Source: Flavobacterium potami
Lineage (GTDB): Bacteria > Bacteroidota > Bacteroidia > Flavobacteriales > Flavobacteriaceae
Assembly: GCF_020026915.1 (NCBI RefSeq)
Contig: NZ_JAINUY010000004.1
Coordinates: forward strand, 310,001 to 374,000
Direction of reading: 5' to 3'
DNA: 64,000 nucleotides
The position numbers and the translations under genes were made by a program. Under the pieces are notes generated by a model. The model was not told the DNA's origin. It worked only from the letters and a program-made list of their open reading frames with translations, and did no database searches. Shown here piece after piece: positions 43,603 to 52,885 of this stretch (positions within the stretch are counted from its first letter, which is position 1; each line of letters starts with the position of its first letter).

Positions 43603-44379
43603 TCAATTGTCATAAGCTTTAAGATTCAAAAGTTCTTCAATCGAAACGACTTGATAATTATTTTGTTGTAAAAATTGCAAAAACTGTTCCAAGACATAAA
43701 CCGAATGCGGAGCAGTATCATGCAAAAGTACAATTCCGCCGGGAGAAACTCGCTTTTTAATTCGATTCAAAATTAATTCAACATCTGTAGTTCCTCCGTC
43801 AAGCGAACGAATATTCCAACCAATTGTTTTATGTCCGGTAATTTTTAAAGCTCTACGAATCGATGGCGTCGTAACTCCATAAGGCGGACGAAAGAAGTTG
43901 ATTTTTTTGGAAGTAAATTTTTCCAGAAGTTCATCTGTTTTACGAAGTTCTTCGGTTATTTTTTTTGCATTATAAAAATCAAAAAACTTAGAATGTGAGT
44001 AGGAATGATTTCCAACCAAATGACCTTCAGAAATTACTTTTTGAAGAATTTCAGGATGCATTTCTATATTTTTTCCAATGCAGAAAAAAGTCGCTTTGGC
44101 ATTGTATTCTTTCAGAAGATCTAAAACTTTTAAAGTATAAATACTTGGGCCGTCATCAAAAGTAATTGCGATTTTTTTATCTGTTTCTAACGGATTATTG
44201 CAAAATGCCTTTACATGATAATTAGATGAAATTCTGGCCGAACCAAAAGCATTTATTCCAATCCAAATAAAAATTACAGCCAAAAAACACCATATATTTA
44301 TTGCGATATAAAGATTCAGAAGAAACAATAAAAGCAATAAAAAGATAAAAAATATCGAGATGTTTTTATGCGTTATCAT
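43603..44379 (-). CDS. Polysaccharide deacetylase family protein (NodB homology)
   Basis: 258 aa. Two N-terminal membrane helices (about 10-45), then a NodB domain. The catalytic motif ITFDDGPS, the zinc-binding HSYSHSKFFD, RPPYG and the late LLHDTAPHS are all intact, so the enzyme should be active on an N- or O-acetyl group. It overlaps the CLF-like gene as ATGA. Its place among pigment genes suggests removal of an acyl group from a carrier or intermediate, but the substrate is unknown. Confidence 0.88.
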   Translation of the reverse strand: MITHKNISIFFIFLLLLLFLLNLYIAINIWCFLAVIFIWIGINAFGSARISSNYHVKAFCNNPLETDKKIAITFDDGPSIYTLKVLDLLKEYNAKATFFCIGKNIEMHPEILQKVISEGHLVGNHSYSHSKFFDFYNAKKITEELRKTDELLEKFTSKKINFFRPPYGVTTPSIRRALKITGHKTIGWNIRSLDGGTTDVELILNRIKKRVSPGGIVLLHDTAPHSVYVLEQFLQFLQQNNYQVVSIEELLNLKAYDN

Positions 44380-45437
44380 TTTGAAAGTAACGTAAAACTA
44401 TGATTTTTTCCGCTTAATTGATTGTACAATAAAATCGTTTTGTAAGCTGATTTTGTAACCGAATTTACTTTTATAATTTCAGGAATTTCCTGTGTTTTTA
44501 AAATTTTTGAAGCCATCCAAAAAGCAAATGCCGAAGCCGTATCGTATTCTCCACTCAAATGTTTGTAATATAAAACAGGAGTTTGAGCAAAAGATTTTTC
44601 AGCTAGATTTCTGTAATAATTTTCGAAATCTGCATTTCCGTCAAAACCTAAAACCAAGGCATCGATATCTGAAATCTCTAAATTATTTGTTTTTAGAAAA
44701 GATACAATTGCCTCTTCGACTTCGTTTTCTTCTAGAATGTTTACAAGAGAAACATCTAAAAGTTCAGCGTAAGTATTGTCTTTTTTTTCATTTTCTAAAA
44801 CAAAAAAACTAGCGCCTTCTCCATAAACGGCACCACTTGTTTTAGAGGTTAAAACATCATACGGTGCGGTATTATCTGCTTTAATACGTCCGTTTAGTTT
44901 AAAAAGAGCAGTTGTATAATCTCCATTTTCGTCGACACCACCAACCAAAATTGAATTCGCTTCGTCTTCTTCAATCTGCATTTTCGCATCCAAAAGTGCC
45001 GATTCAAAAGAAACGGCTCCATTTACGTAAGTGAAATTATACCCTTTACATTGCCGTAAAAGTGCAATTTGCGCACCAACCGTATTATGAGTTGACTGAA
45101 TAAAAGAAGTCGGAGTCAAAAACTCTTCTTTATTATCTAAAATACTTTTTAGGAATTTTTCAGAATCTTCGATACAACCTAAACCGGTTCCAGTTATAAT
45201 TGCATCTACGTTTTCAATATGGGCATCTTTCATAGCCAAAGCCGAAGCCACGATTCCGTTTTTTACACCTTTTGCCATACGTCGGCTGGCAGCTGGCGAA
45301 ATATATTCTTTGTATGCAGGCGGAACAATTGCCAACACATTTTCGTCATGGTTTACGACAGCTTCTTCCAAAAAAACAGTATCAAATGTTTTTTGAGTCG
45401 AAATACAGCCTACTCCATTTATATATGTTTTTTTCAT
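44376..45437 (-). CDS. Ketosynthase chain-length-factor-like protein (no active-site Cys)
   Basis: 353 aa thiolase-fold protein. Where a ketosynthase has its nucleophile this one reads YVNGAVSFESALLDA, with no Cys, and the HGTxT-type His is also lost (LVLGFDGNADFENY). That is the pattern of a chain-length factor that pairs with an active ketosynthase. The partner is directly upstream, joined by a TAATG overlap, which also fixes the start at 45437 in place of a longer frame at 45467. In aryl polyene systems such KS/CLF pairs extend the polyene. Confidence 0.85.
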   Translation of the reverse strand: MKKTYINGVGCISTQKTFDTVFLEEAVVNHDENVLAIVPPAYKEYISPAASRRMAKGVKNGIVASALAMKDAHIENVDAIITGTGLGCIEDSEKFLKSILDNKEEFLTPTSFIQSTHNTVGAQIALLRQCKGYNFTYVNGAVSFESALLDAKMQIEEDEANSILVGGVDENGDYTTALFKLNGRIKADNTAPYDVLTSKTSGAVYGEGASFFVLENEKKDNTYAELLDVSLVNILEENEVEEAIVSFLKTNNLEISDIDALVLGFDGNADFENYYRNLAEKSFAQTPVLYYKHLSGEYDTASAFAFWMASKILKTQEIPEIIKVNSVTKSAYKTILLYNQLSGKNHSFTLLSK

Positions 45438-46633
45438 TAGCTTTTTGAAAATATAAGGGTAGAACAATTTCCTCCAAAACCAAAAGAATTGGATAAAACG
45501 TGTTCGATAGTTTTATTTTTTGCAACAGTTTGTGGCGTCAAATCAAATTCTTCCATTTGAGTTTCAAAATTCAAATTCGGATAAACCACATTGTTTTGAA
45601 TGGCCAAAACACTGTAAACGGCTTCAATAGCAGCAGCGGCCGCTAAAGTATGTCCGGTAAAAGGTTTTGTAGAACTGAAATCTGGAACTTTTTCGTCTTC
45701 GTAAATACGTTTTAGAGCTCTTCCTTCAGATAAATCGTTGTTTGGCGTTGCCGTTCCGTGTACGTTGATGTAATCAATTTCAGAAGGTTTTAATCCTGAA
45801 ATTTCAAATGCTTTTTTCATTGCCAAGTAAGCTCCATCACCATTTTCTGAAGAAGCGGTTTGGTGAAAAGCATCATTTGCATTTCCGTAACCAGAAACTC
45901 TTGCGAGTACTTTTTTGTTTTGTTTGGCTACAACTTCATCCGATTCTAAAACCAAAAAAGCGGCAGCTTCTCCAAGATTTAATCCTTTTCGGGTATTGTC
46001 AAAAGGTTTGTTATAATCGTCTGATAAAATCATCAAAGTCTTAAATCCGTTGATGGTGAATTTTGCCAAAGCATCTGCACCGCCTACAATTACACGATCT
46101 AATTTTCCCGTTTTGATTAATCTTGCGCCCAACATAATTGAGTTTGCCGCAGACGAACAAGCCGTACTAATCGTTGTAACCATTCCTTTTAAACCTAATT
46201 CTTCGGCAATTTTTTCAGCAACATCGCCACCGTCATGACAAGTGATGTATTTTACCAATTCTGGTTTTTCGAAATAATCGTAATAATGTCTTTCCGTCAT
46301 ATCCATTCCACCCACGCTTGTGGCTGAGATAAGTCCGGTTCTAAATTCATTTATATTGGTAATGCCGGCATTTTCAACAGCTTGTTTTGCTGCCAAAGTA
46401 CCAATCATAGCGGTTCTAGAGAAATTATTGTTCTCGTTTAACTGCAGTTCATTGATAAGTTCATCATTGGTTTTTTTGATTTCACCAACTTTGATTACAT
46501 CTGCGTGAACCGTCGAAATATTTTGAATGCGAGAAACGCCGATTTTGTTTTCGATCAAAGAAATATAGTTTTCCTCAACCGAATTACCAATCGCAGAAAT
46601 AATTCCCATTCCCGTTATAGCAACACCTTTCAT
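45437..46633 (-). CDS. Beta-ketoacyl-ACP synthase (KAS II type), partner of the CLF
   Basis: 398 aa condensing enzyme. The catalytic triad is complete: Cys159 in STACSSAANS, His292 in VHGTATPNND and His328 in FTGHTLAAAAA. It probably elongates the aryl-primed polyene chain with malonyl-ACP. The TAATG junction to the Cys-less protein argues for a KS/CLF heterodimer made in equal amounts. Confidence 0.92.
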   Translation of the reverse strand: MKGVAITGMGIISAIGNSVEENYISLIENKIGVSRIQNISTVHADVIKVGEIKKTNDELINELQLNENNNFSRTAMIGTLAAKQAVENAGITNINEFRTGLISATSVGGMDMTERHYYDYFEKPELVKYITCHDGGDVAEKIAEELGLKGMVTTISTACSSAANSIMLGARLIKTGKLDRVIVGGADALAKFTINGFKTLMILSDDYNKPFDNTRKGLNLGEAAAFLVLESDEVVAKQNKKVLARVSGYGNANDAFHQTASSENGDGAYLAMKKAFEISGLKPSEIDYINVHGTATPNNDLSEGRALKRIYEDEKVPDFSSTKPFTGHTLAAAAAIEAVYSVLAIQNNVVYPNLNFETQMEEFDLTPQTVAKNKTIEHVLSNSFGFGGNCSTLIFSKS

Positions 46634-46667
46634 CTAATTTTAGATTTATGATTTTAGATTTTAGATT

Positions 46668-46764
46668 AAACTTTGCGTCTTCGCGTCTTTGCGAGCAAAT
46701 TTCTCGCATTTAAGAGAAAGAAGCTTTTAATTTAATCTCGCAAAGTCGCAGAGTCGCAAAGTTT
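46668..46764. repeat. Inverted repeat, CTCGCAAAG(A/T)CGCAGAGTCGCAAAG family
   Basis: 28-base arms 46668-46695 and 46737-46764 pair with four mismatches around a 41-base loop. They sit in the 178-base spacer between the KS gene and the upstream ACP gene. The same family occurs at 59135-59215, where the pairing is perfect over 21 bases. Confidence 0.8.
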
Positions 46765-46811
46765 TTAAGCTTTTTTAAATAGCAACTCTTGCTTTACAAA
46801 GTTTATGCAAA

Positions 46812-47069
46812 TTACTTCGTTCTGTTAGCGCTGATATAAGCAGCCATAGTTTCGATAGATTGGAAAATTGTTTTTCCTTCTTTCGGATCAACTAATTTAA
46901 TTCCGTAGTCTTTATCTAAAATCACGATTAATTCAAGTGCATCAATCGAGTCTAAACCTAAACCGTCTCCAAACAAAGGGTCGTTATCTGCAATGTCTTC
47001 TACTGCGATATCTTCAAGGTTTAAAGTTGTTATGATTTTGTTTTTTAATTCTTCTTTTAATGCTTCCAT
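46812..47069 (-). CDS. Acyl carrier protein
   Basis: 85 aa four-helix carrier. The phosphopantetheine site is Ser41 in DGLGLDSIDALEL. This is one of two ACPs in the cluster. Its place next to the KS/CLF pair suggests it carries the growing aryl polyene chain. It starts 2 bases after the Cys-less half ketosynthase gene. Confidence 0.93.
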   Translation of the reverse strand: MEALKEELKNKIITTLNLEDIAVEDIADNDPLFGDGLGLDSIDALELIVILDKDYGIKLVDPKEGKTIFQSIETMAAYISANRTK

Positions 47070-47071
47070 GA

Positions 47072-47689
47072 TTATTTATTATATAATGTATTGATAGTTT
47101 CGTTTTTATATTCTGTGTTTTCTTTTGTACTAATCGTGCAAAGAAAAGCTTTATAATTGTCATTAAAAAATTCTACCCAACCGCACAAAACCGTGTCTGC
47201 TTTATTCGTATTCAGAAGAATATTAGAATAATTGGACATAAATTCGGTGTTAAAAGTGTCAAATATAAAGAAAGAATTCTCACTTTTTAACTGATGACGA
47301 ATACTTATTTCGCCCAAACAAATATTTGGCAGTGTATACACAAAAACCGCCGGACTCGGAAAATAGTTTTCTTTGTCTGAAATCGATTCCTGGTATTTTA
47401 CGTCAGTATCTAAACTCGAAGATTTATTGGCCAAAACTAAAGCAATATTATTTTCATGCTCTGTTGAGGTAATCGGACTCAAAAGCAGTTCTGATCCTAA
47501 AAAAGCCAGTTTGCTCAAAGTATCCATTTTGAAAAACTTTGGATATTGCATTTCAAAATTACGATACGCTTGTTTGGCGAAATCTGCAAAATCTGTTGGT
47601 TCGATTTTGAAAACAGAGGTTCCGTTGAGAACAATTTTGTTGTTTTCAATCGTGCAGTAATTTTGTATGTAAGTTTTATTTTGAATCAT
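47072..47689 (-). CDS. Ketosynthase-like half protein without active-site Cys
   Basis: 205 aa, about half of a normal ketosynthase. The middle (PSPAVFVYTLPNICLGEISI, about 113-132) matches the thiolase-fold strand and helix before the nucleophile. The nucleophile position reads FIFDTFNTEFMSN with no Cys. A following strand TVLCGWVEFFND matches the VGGxE segment. The C-terminal half, with both His residues, is absent. It is not a frameshifted pseudogene: the frame is clean and it is tightly linked to the ACP gene. A dimer partner or decoy role is possible. Confidence 0.65.
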   Translation of the reverse strand: MIQNKTYIQNYCTIENNKIVLNGTSVFKIEPTDFADFAKQAYRNFEMQYPKFFKMDTLSKLAFLGSELLLSPITSTEHENNIALVLANKSSSLDTDVKYQESISDKENYFPSPAVFVYTLPNICLGEISIRHQLKSENSFFIFDTFNTEFMSNYSNILLNTNKADTVLCGWVEFFNDNYKAFLCTISTKENTEYKNETINTLYNK

Positions 47690-47724
47690 TTTATTTCAGC
47701 AATATTCTGTAATGAAGATCGACT

Positions 47725-48156
47725 TTATTTGTTTGATGGAACAAAATCCAAATCGTTTTTTAAATCATTTAATTTTTTTGCAGCTTCGTAAACTTCTTTT
47801 TCTGCATTCTTATTTTTAGTCGCTGGTTCAGGCGAAAGACGTGCGTTTAATATTAAAATTTTAAAAGTAATATCACTTCCGGGTTTACTTTGGTAAGCGT
47901 CTGCATATTCCGCTTTGTCAATTTTATTTATGGTTCTTGAAACCTCATTTCCTAAAACCGAATTTATAGATGTACCATAGTTTTTATTCGTTTTCAGATC
48001 ATTCAAATATAAAGAGTCTTTTCCTAAATATCTTAGTGTGTAACTGCTCTTTGCATCTTGATAATTAAAGACAAAAGTTGGAGTTTTAATTTTTTCTACT
48101 TTTTTTGCACAACTCAATGAAGAGATTGCCAAAAATAAAATGATTAAATTTTTCAT
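47725..48156 (-). CDS. Small hypothetical lipoprotein
   Basis: 143 aa. Signal peptide with lipobox SLSC (Cys16), then a beta-rich domain (TFVFNYQDAKSSYTLRYLG) and a short helical, lysine-rich tail. No family recognised. It lies between two ketosynthase-type genes and shares their direction, so it is probably in the same operon. Function unknown. Confidence 0.62.
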   Translation of the reverse strand: MKNLIILFLAISSLSCAKKVEKIKTPTFVFNYQDAKSSYTLRYLGKDSLYLNDLKTNKNYGTSINSVLGNEVSRTINKIDKAEYADAYQSKPGSDITFKILILNARLSPEPATKNKNAEKEVYEAAKKLNDLKNDLDFVPSNK

Positions 48157-48197
48157 TTTATGTTTTTATAAATCGTTATAACTTTTTTTGTTAATGG

Positions 48198-49340
48198 CTA
48201 GTAGTGCAGTTTCTCAAAAACCACAGCCGTATTACAACCCCCAAAACCAGAAGCCGTTTTCAGGAAATACTTAATATTCTTTTCTTCGTTTTTTTCAATC
48301 ACATTGATCAATTCGCTTACACCGATTTCATCAAAACCTTTTGATTCAAAAAGTCTATTTTGATTGGCAGATGCTATCGCGATTACCGTTTCTAATAATC
48401 CCGAAGCGCCTAAAGTATGACCGTAAAATCCTTTTAAACTGTTAATTGGAACTTTTTGTAAATCTAAACGATTTAAAGCAATTGCTTCCATTTCATCGTT
48501 ATAAGGCGTTGCCGTTCCGTGTGCTGAAATATAATCTAATTGGTTCGCTTCAATCTGAGCTTCTTTCAAAGCATTCTGAATACTTCTAAACAAACCTTCG
48601 CCCGTTCTTGAAGGGCCAGAAATATGATTGGCATCGTTTATCGAACTGTCTCCAATCACTTTTATTTTAGCAGTTGCAGGATTCGCCGAAACCAAAACGG
48701 CAGCCGTTGCTTCACCTAAACTTACACCCGTTCTGTTTTTAGAATAGGGTTTACAAGGCAGTTCGCTCATCGCTTGGAAAGCATTAAAACCAGACAAAAC
48801 AAATTCTGAAACTTCATCGCCTGCCACTACGAAAATATTATCATAAAGTTCAGACTGAATCATTCTTTTAGCAACAGAAACGGCTAAAATTCCAGAAACA
48901 CAGGCATTTGAAACTACGATTGGTTGTGTTTGAAAGCCGAAGAAATCGGCAACGTTTTTTGCCAAAACGTCTAAATGCGCGTTGTTGAAACTTTCTTCCG
49001 AATTATTTTGTAAAGCTGTTACATTTCCTTTTGTTGTAGAAAGTATAAATGCGGTTTTTGAGTTTAATTCGATTTTAGAATTTTTGATAATCGGCTCTAA
49101 AGCCAAAATCATCATTTTTTCTAAACGGGAATATTTTGTCTCAGCGCTGATTTCTGCAAAAGCACTGTTTATTTTTTCATCACTAATAATAGAAGCATAA
49201 AACGAATTCGGCATCAAAGAAATATCGCTATGAAGCTGAATTCCAGAATCGCCACGAAGAATCGCTTCAACGTTCGATTCCACATCAAAACCTAAAGGCG
49301 TAATACAATTCGTTTCGGTGATGTATATTTCTCGTATCAT
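48198..49340 (-). CDS. Beta-ketoacyl-ACP synthase
   Basis: 380 aa condensing enzyme with a full triad: Cys147 in VSNACVSGILAV, His274 in HGTATPYND and His308 in FYGHTLGASG. The ATG at 49340 is preferred to an in-frame TTG at 49346. It is shorter and more divergent than the other two active KAS II-type enzymes in the cluster. It may perform the first condensation on the aryl starter or supply the resorcinol acyl chain; sequence alone does not decide. Confidence 0.9.
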   Translation of the reverse strand: MIREIYITETNCITPLGFDVESNVEAILRGDSGIQLHSDISLMPNSFYASIISDEKINSAFAEISAETKYSRLEKMMILALEPIIKNSKIELNSKTAFILSTTKGNVTALQNNSEESFNNAHLDVLAKNVADFFGFQTQPIVVSNACVSGILAVSVAKRMIQSELYDNIFVVAGDEVSEFVLSGFNAFQAMSELPCKPYSKNRTGVSLGEATAAVLVSANPATAKIKVIGDSSINDANHISGPSRTGEGLFRSIQNALKEAQIEANQLDYISAHGTATPYNDEMEAIALNRLDLQKVPINSLKGFYGHTLGASGLLETVIAIASANQNRLFESKGFDEIGVSELINVIEKNEEKNIKYFLKTASGFGGCNTAVVFEKLHY

Positions 49341-49412
49341 TTTCAATTCTAATTTTGTGAAATTTTTTGCTCGCAGATTAAGCAGATTTGCACGGATTTT
49401 AATTTTTTCTAA

Positions 49413-49430
49413 TTCGTGAATTCGTGGCTA
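49413..49430. repeat. Single arm of the GCCACGAATTCACGAATT repeat family
   Basis: AATTCGTGAATTCGTGGC is an exact copy of the right arm at 56662-56679 but has no matching left arm nearby. It abuts the 3' end of the thioesterase gene, which ends at 49428. Confidence 0.6.
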
Positions 49431-49877
49431 TTTCAACAGCCCAACTTTCTTTTTCCACTCTTCATAAAAAGGAGGATTCGTCAGCATTAAATTTCCGTCT
49501 TTATCTAAAAAAACCTGAACGGTTTCACCAGTGCAAGCCACTTCTCCTTTATCATCAATAATTTTAAAACGGTAAATCATTTTTGCAGCTGGAGTATCAA
49601 CAACCGTTGTTTCTATAGTTATAACGTCTCCGTAACGCAAAGACAATTTATGTTCGCAAGTCGATTTTACAATTGGCGTGGTATAACCCGTTTTGGCAAT
49701 ATCCAAATAAGTAAGTCCGTGCTGACGTCCAAATGCTTCGCGTCCATCTTCGAAATACGTGATATAATTGCCGTGCCAAACAATTCCAAGCGGATCTGTT
49801 TCGTTAAAACGAATCCTGATTTCATGTGTAACGGTCAAGTCTGTAGCCTCGTTAAACTGCTCTTTTCTTTTTATCAT
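49428..49877 (-). CDS. 4-hydroxybenzoyl-CoA-type thioesterase
   Basis: 149 aa hotdog thioesterase. The active-site segment is RFNETDPLGIVWHGNYITYFEDG, with the conserved Asp and His-x-Asn-Tyr of the 4HBT/YbgC class. It probably releases or edits acyl-ACP or acyl-CoA intermediates. A thioesterase of this type is usual in aryl polyene clusters. Its 5' end overlaps the permease gene by 26 bases. Confidence 0.9.
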   Translation of the reverse strand: MIKRKEQFNEATDLTVTHEIRIRFNETDPLGIVWHGNYITYFEDGREAFGRQHGLTYLDIAKTGYTTPIVKSTCEHKLSLRYGDVITIETTVVDTPAAKMIYRFKIIDDKGEVACTGETVQVFLDKDGNLMLTNPPFYEEWKKKVGLLK

Positions 49878-51135
49878 AAAATAATGCGATGGAAGTTGTA
49901 ATAATGAAAAACAAAAATAATAAACTTATTTCTGGTATGATTTCCAGGAAAGAAACGCTGCGAAGTAAAACATCGTAAAAAGCTTCTAATCCCCAGTTCA
50001 TTGGTGAAGATTTTGCAATAAACTGCATGATTTTCGGCATGGCAAAAACAGGAACCCAAACGCCTCCAACAGCAGCTAAAATAATCACACTTGTTGCACC
50101 AAAAGGAGCAGATTGTTCTTGTGTACTTGCCACGGTTCCTAATAAAATTCCAAAACCAATTGCCGCAAAACCTGAAAATAAAGCCACAATGCTCATCATC
50201 AATAAATGTCCTTCTATATTTAAAGAAGGCAATCCGATAGATGGAAATAAGAATACAGCAACGGCAACCATCATATAAAACTGAATCATACAAATGATCG
50301 AGTAGGTGATGGTTTTTCCAATAATCACAACCAGATTAGAAACCGGATTGGTTCTTAATCGAACAAAAGTTCCTTGCGATTTTTCTTTTACAATATTAAT
50401 CGATAGCGGAATAACAATAAAAAAGATAGCAAAAAGCGTCCAAGCCGGAACGTTATGTTGCGTCGAATTAGGACGAACTTCTTTATTATTGATTGTCGGA
50501 ATTATTTCTTTGAAAGAGATGAAACTTTTCTGTTCGAAATTGGCAGTTTCAACTCCCAACTGATTTTCGAAAGTTTTGTAAATCGATTTGGTTTCAATTT
50601 GCGAAATCATTTTGTCAATCGAACTCATGACTGCATTTTTAAAACTCATCTGAACCGCTGGGTCAAAATACAATTTTACTTCTTTTTCCTTAATAATGCG
50701 TTGAGGTTCTGCAGTTGCAGTGCTGTCTGTCAAACCTAAACTGCTGACAATTTTCTCTACATTCTGATCTATTTTTGCCTGTAAATCAGAACTAAGATTT
50801 TCCGGAATTACAATCGCCAATTGAAATTTTCCTTTGTGAACGTTTTCTTTGGCAATTTCTTCCGTTATAGGTTTGTTGTCAATTTGCGTTACAACAGTAA
50901 ACAAATTGCTTTTTTCTAAATTTTCAAAAACGGTTTTCGAAACAGATCCTTTATCGTTATCTACAATCAGAATCTGAATTTTTGAATCGGTTACCGCTTT
51001 AAAAGTGCTGTCTTGAATTAAAGTCACCGTAATAACCAAAACCAAAGGCATTATAAATAAAATAATCAATCCGCCTAAATCTCTTTTTAGTAAAAGGAAT
51101 TCTTTTACAACTGACATCCAAATTTTATATATCAT
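49852..51135 (-). CDS. ABC-2 type exporter permease
   Basis: 427 aa. One N-terminal membrane helix, a ~200-residue periplasmic domain and five to six C-terminal helices (PAWTLFAIFFIVIPLSINIV onward) give the YhgE/ABC-2 layout. It overlaps the ATPase gene by 11 bases and the thioesterase gene by 26. With its ATPase it may move a flexirubin precursor or lipid across the inner membrane, in addition to the RND protein. Confidence 0.88.
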   Translation of the reverse strand: MIYKIWMSVVKEFLLLKRDLGGLIILFIMPLVLVITVTLIQDSTFKAVTDSKIQILIVDNDKGSVSKTVFENLEKSNLFTVVTQIDNKPITEEIAKENVHKGKFQLAIVIPENLSSDLQAKIDQNVEKIVSSLGLTDSTATAEPQRIIKEKEVKLYFDPAVQMSFKNAVMSSIDKMISQIETKSIYKTFENQLGVETANFEQKSFISFKEIIPTINNKEVRPNSTQHNVPAWTLFAIFFIVIPLSINIVKEKSQGTFVRLRTNPVSNLVVIIGKTITYSIICMIQFYMMVAVAVFLFPSIGLPSLNIEGHLLMMSIVALFSGFAAIGFGILLGTVASTQEQSAPFGATSVIILAAVGGVWVPVFAMPKIMQFIAKSSPMNWGLEAFYDVLLRSVSFLEIIPEISLLFLFFIITTSIALFYDKKKRAV

Positions 51136-51877
51136 CTCTAAGCGCTTTTCCGGTTAATGAAATAAAAACATCTTCGAGATTTCGGGCATCTTTTGTAGCT
51201 TCAATTAATGCCGACGGAGTGTCTTGAGCATAAATCTGTCCTTGATCTAAAATGGCGATTTGCGTACAGAAATCTTCGGCTTCAGCCAAATGATGCGACG
51301 TATAAATAATGGTCGTTCCGTTTTGATTTAGAACTTTCAAATAATCGATAATTGCCGTTTTAGAATGCACATCGACACCAACGGTTGGTTCATCCAAAAA
51401 CAAAACTTTCGGTTTGTGCAGAATTCCCGCAATCAGGTTGACGCGGCGTTTCATTCCGCCAGAAAAAGTCTGAACTTGTTTATCGGCAAATTTCAATAAA
51501 CCCAAAAGATCCAAAGCTTCGATAACTTTGTCTTTCAAATCAGAACCTTTTAAACCGTACATACTTCCAAAATAATGCAGATTTTCTCTTGCCGTAAGAG
51601 TTGGATACAAAGCATATTCCTGAGGAACAACGCCTATAATTTTTTTAATTTTTGAAGCATGATGCTGATAGTCTAAACCATCAATGGTAAAATGTCCCGA
51701 AGTTGGTTTTACCAATCCGCAGAGCATGGAAATCAAAGTTGTTTTTCCGGCTCCGTTTGGACCTAATAAACCAAAAATTTGACCTTCATTTATGTTTAGC
51801 GAAACGTTGTTCAAAGAATACATTTCTGCATTTTTGTACTTTTTCGAAAGGGATTCTATTTGAATGATAGACTGCAA
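51125..51877 (-). CDS. ABC exporter ATP-binding protein
   Basis: 250 aa. Walker A GPNGAGKTTL is near residue 38, the signature FSGGMKRRVNLIAG near 138, Walker B VLFLDEPTVGVD near 158 and the switch His in YTSHHLAEAE. It is of the DRA/NatA exporter type, and partner of the permease encoded next to it. Confidence 0.93.
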   Translation of the reverse strand: MQSIIQIESLSKKYKNAEMYSLNNVSLNINEGQIFGLLGPNGAGKTTLISMLCGLVKPTSGHFTIDGLDYQHHASKIKKIIGVVPQEYALYPTLTARENLHYFGSMYGLKGSDLKDKVIEALDLLGLLKFADKQVQTFSGGMKRRVNLIAGILHKPKVLFLDEPTVGVDVHSKTAIIDYLKVLNQNGTTIIYTSHHLAEAEDFCTQIAILDQGQIYAQDTPSALIEATKDARNLEDVFISLTGKALRDDI

Positions 51878-51886
51878 AATATTTTT

Positions 51887-52885
51887 TTAGCTGATCGCTT
51901 TTTTTAATTTTTTGAAAAAGATTTCTTCTCTATTGGCAATGTCCAAAAGTTCATCGGCAATAGTATTGTAGGCATCTTCTTTGGCACTTCTGTTTTTATA
52001 AATTCTTGAAGCTTCAACAGCAAAATCACGCCATGAATCTCCAATTTTTGTCATTTCTTTAGAAAGTTCTTTCAGTTCTTCGTTGCCCAAAACAACTGAA
52101 GCTTCCTGTAAAAATGCCGCATATATGAAACGGAAACCACCGCCTCCAGTTCCAATTTCTTCCTGCATACGAACCATTTGCGCCAAGTAATGATTGGCTT
52201 TTTTGGTTCCGTGTTTTATTGGCCATTTTCTAATTTGCTTCGAAACAAATTTGATTCCACGCACACCAACAATAGGCATTGGCGCCAACATATCTCGGCA
52301 CGTATTTTTGATTCCTTTAATGATGGCGCTTTTTAAATCGACATTTGTCGGAATCTGAATCGGATAATACATTTGTCCGCGCGGAGCAAAAGCACCTTTG
52401 GCAAAACGTACCTTATTAAGTTCTTCGTGCGTTAGTGTTGTAACAGTTTCCATAACAGGATCGCTCACTAGATAATCGGTTTCGGTTTTTCCGTAAACGA
52501 CTAAATTGTGTGCGTTGAAATGAAAACGGTATTCGTCTGGGAAATAACTTAAATTGTAAACGCCAACTTGTAATCCGGTTGGAATATTATTTTTTAAATT
52601 TTCATCTAAAGCTTTGTTGGCATTAGATTGAGAAGAAAATTTTTGTCTTTTTATTTTTAAATTTAAACGGGTTGCGACTTTATTGAAAATCTGCCCAGGC
52701 AAAGTTCTGTAACTGATTGCTGGTGCATAATTGACTTTTATAAAAGGCAGATATACAAAAAATAATCCAGAGCCAATACCAAAAACCATCGGTTCGCTGA
52801 TGTTTAATCCGCTGTTTTTTAGCAGATTTGACGCTACTCCATTCTCGCAATGAGCAGACTGATGATGTGTGAAATTTAATTCCAT
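51887..52885 (-). CDS. BtrH-like protein (BtrH_N and DUF4872 type)
   Basis: 332 aa. The N-terminal ~150 residues look like a cysteine-peptidase fold: Cys13 in HQSAHCENGVASNLL, His126 in FHFNAHNLVVYG and Asp142 in LVSDP. This is the BtrH_N layout. BtrH of butirosin synthesis moves an acyl chain from an ACP to an amino sugar, so acyl transfer from ACP is the best guess here. The C-terminal half is helical. It starts in a TAATG overlap with the small gene upstream. Confidence 0.8.
   Translation of the reverse strand: MELNFTHHQSAHCENGVASNLLKNSGLNISEPMVFGIGSGLFFVYLPFIKVNYAPAISYRTLPGQIFNKVATRLNLKIKRQKFSSQSNANKALDENLKNNIPTGLQVGVYNLSYFPDEYRFHFNAHNLVVYGKTETDYLVSDPVMETVTTLTHEELNKVRFAKGAFAPRGQMYYPIQIPTNVDLKSAIIKGIKNTCRDMLAPMPIVGVRGIKFVSKQIRKWPIKHGTKKANHYLAQMVRMQEEIGTGGGGFRFIYAAFLQEASVVLGNEELKELSKEMTKIGDSWRDFAVEASRIYKNRSAKEDAYNTIADELLDIANREEIFFKKLKKAIS

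Noticed and set aside
45808..46508. Plus-strand frames opposite the ketosynthase gene
   Set aside because: They are antisense to an enzyme with an intact catalytic triad and have no recognisable domains.
47072..47689. Half ketosynthase considered as a pseudogene
   Set aside because: No missing C-terminal half was found in other frames downstream; the next gene begins 2 bases later, so a broken full-length gene is unlikely.
49874..50293. 139-codon minus-strand frame inside the ABC-2 permease gene
   Set aside because: It is a same-strand, shifted-frame shadow of the permease, with a Cys/Ile/Phe-rich nonsense composition.
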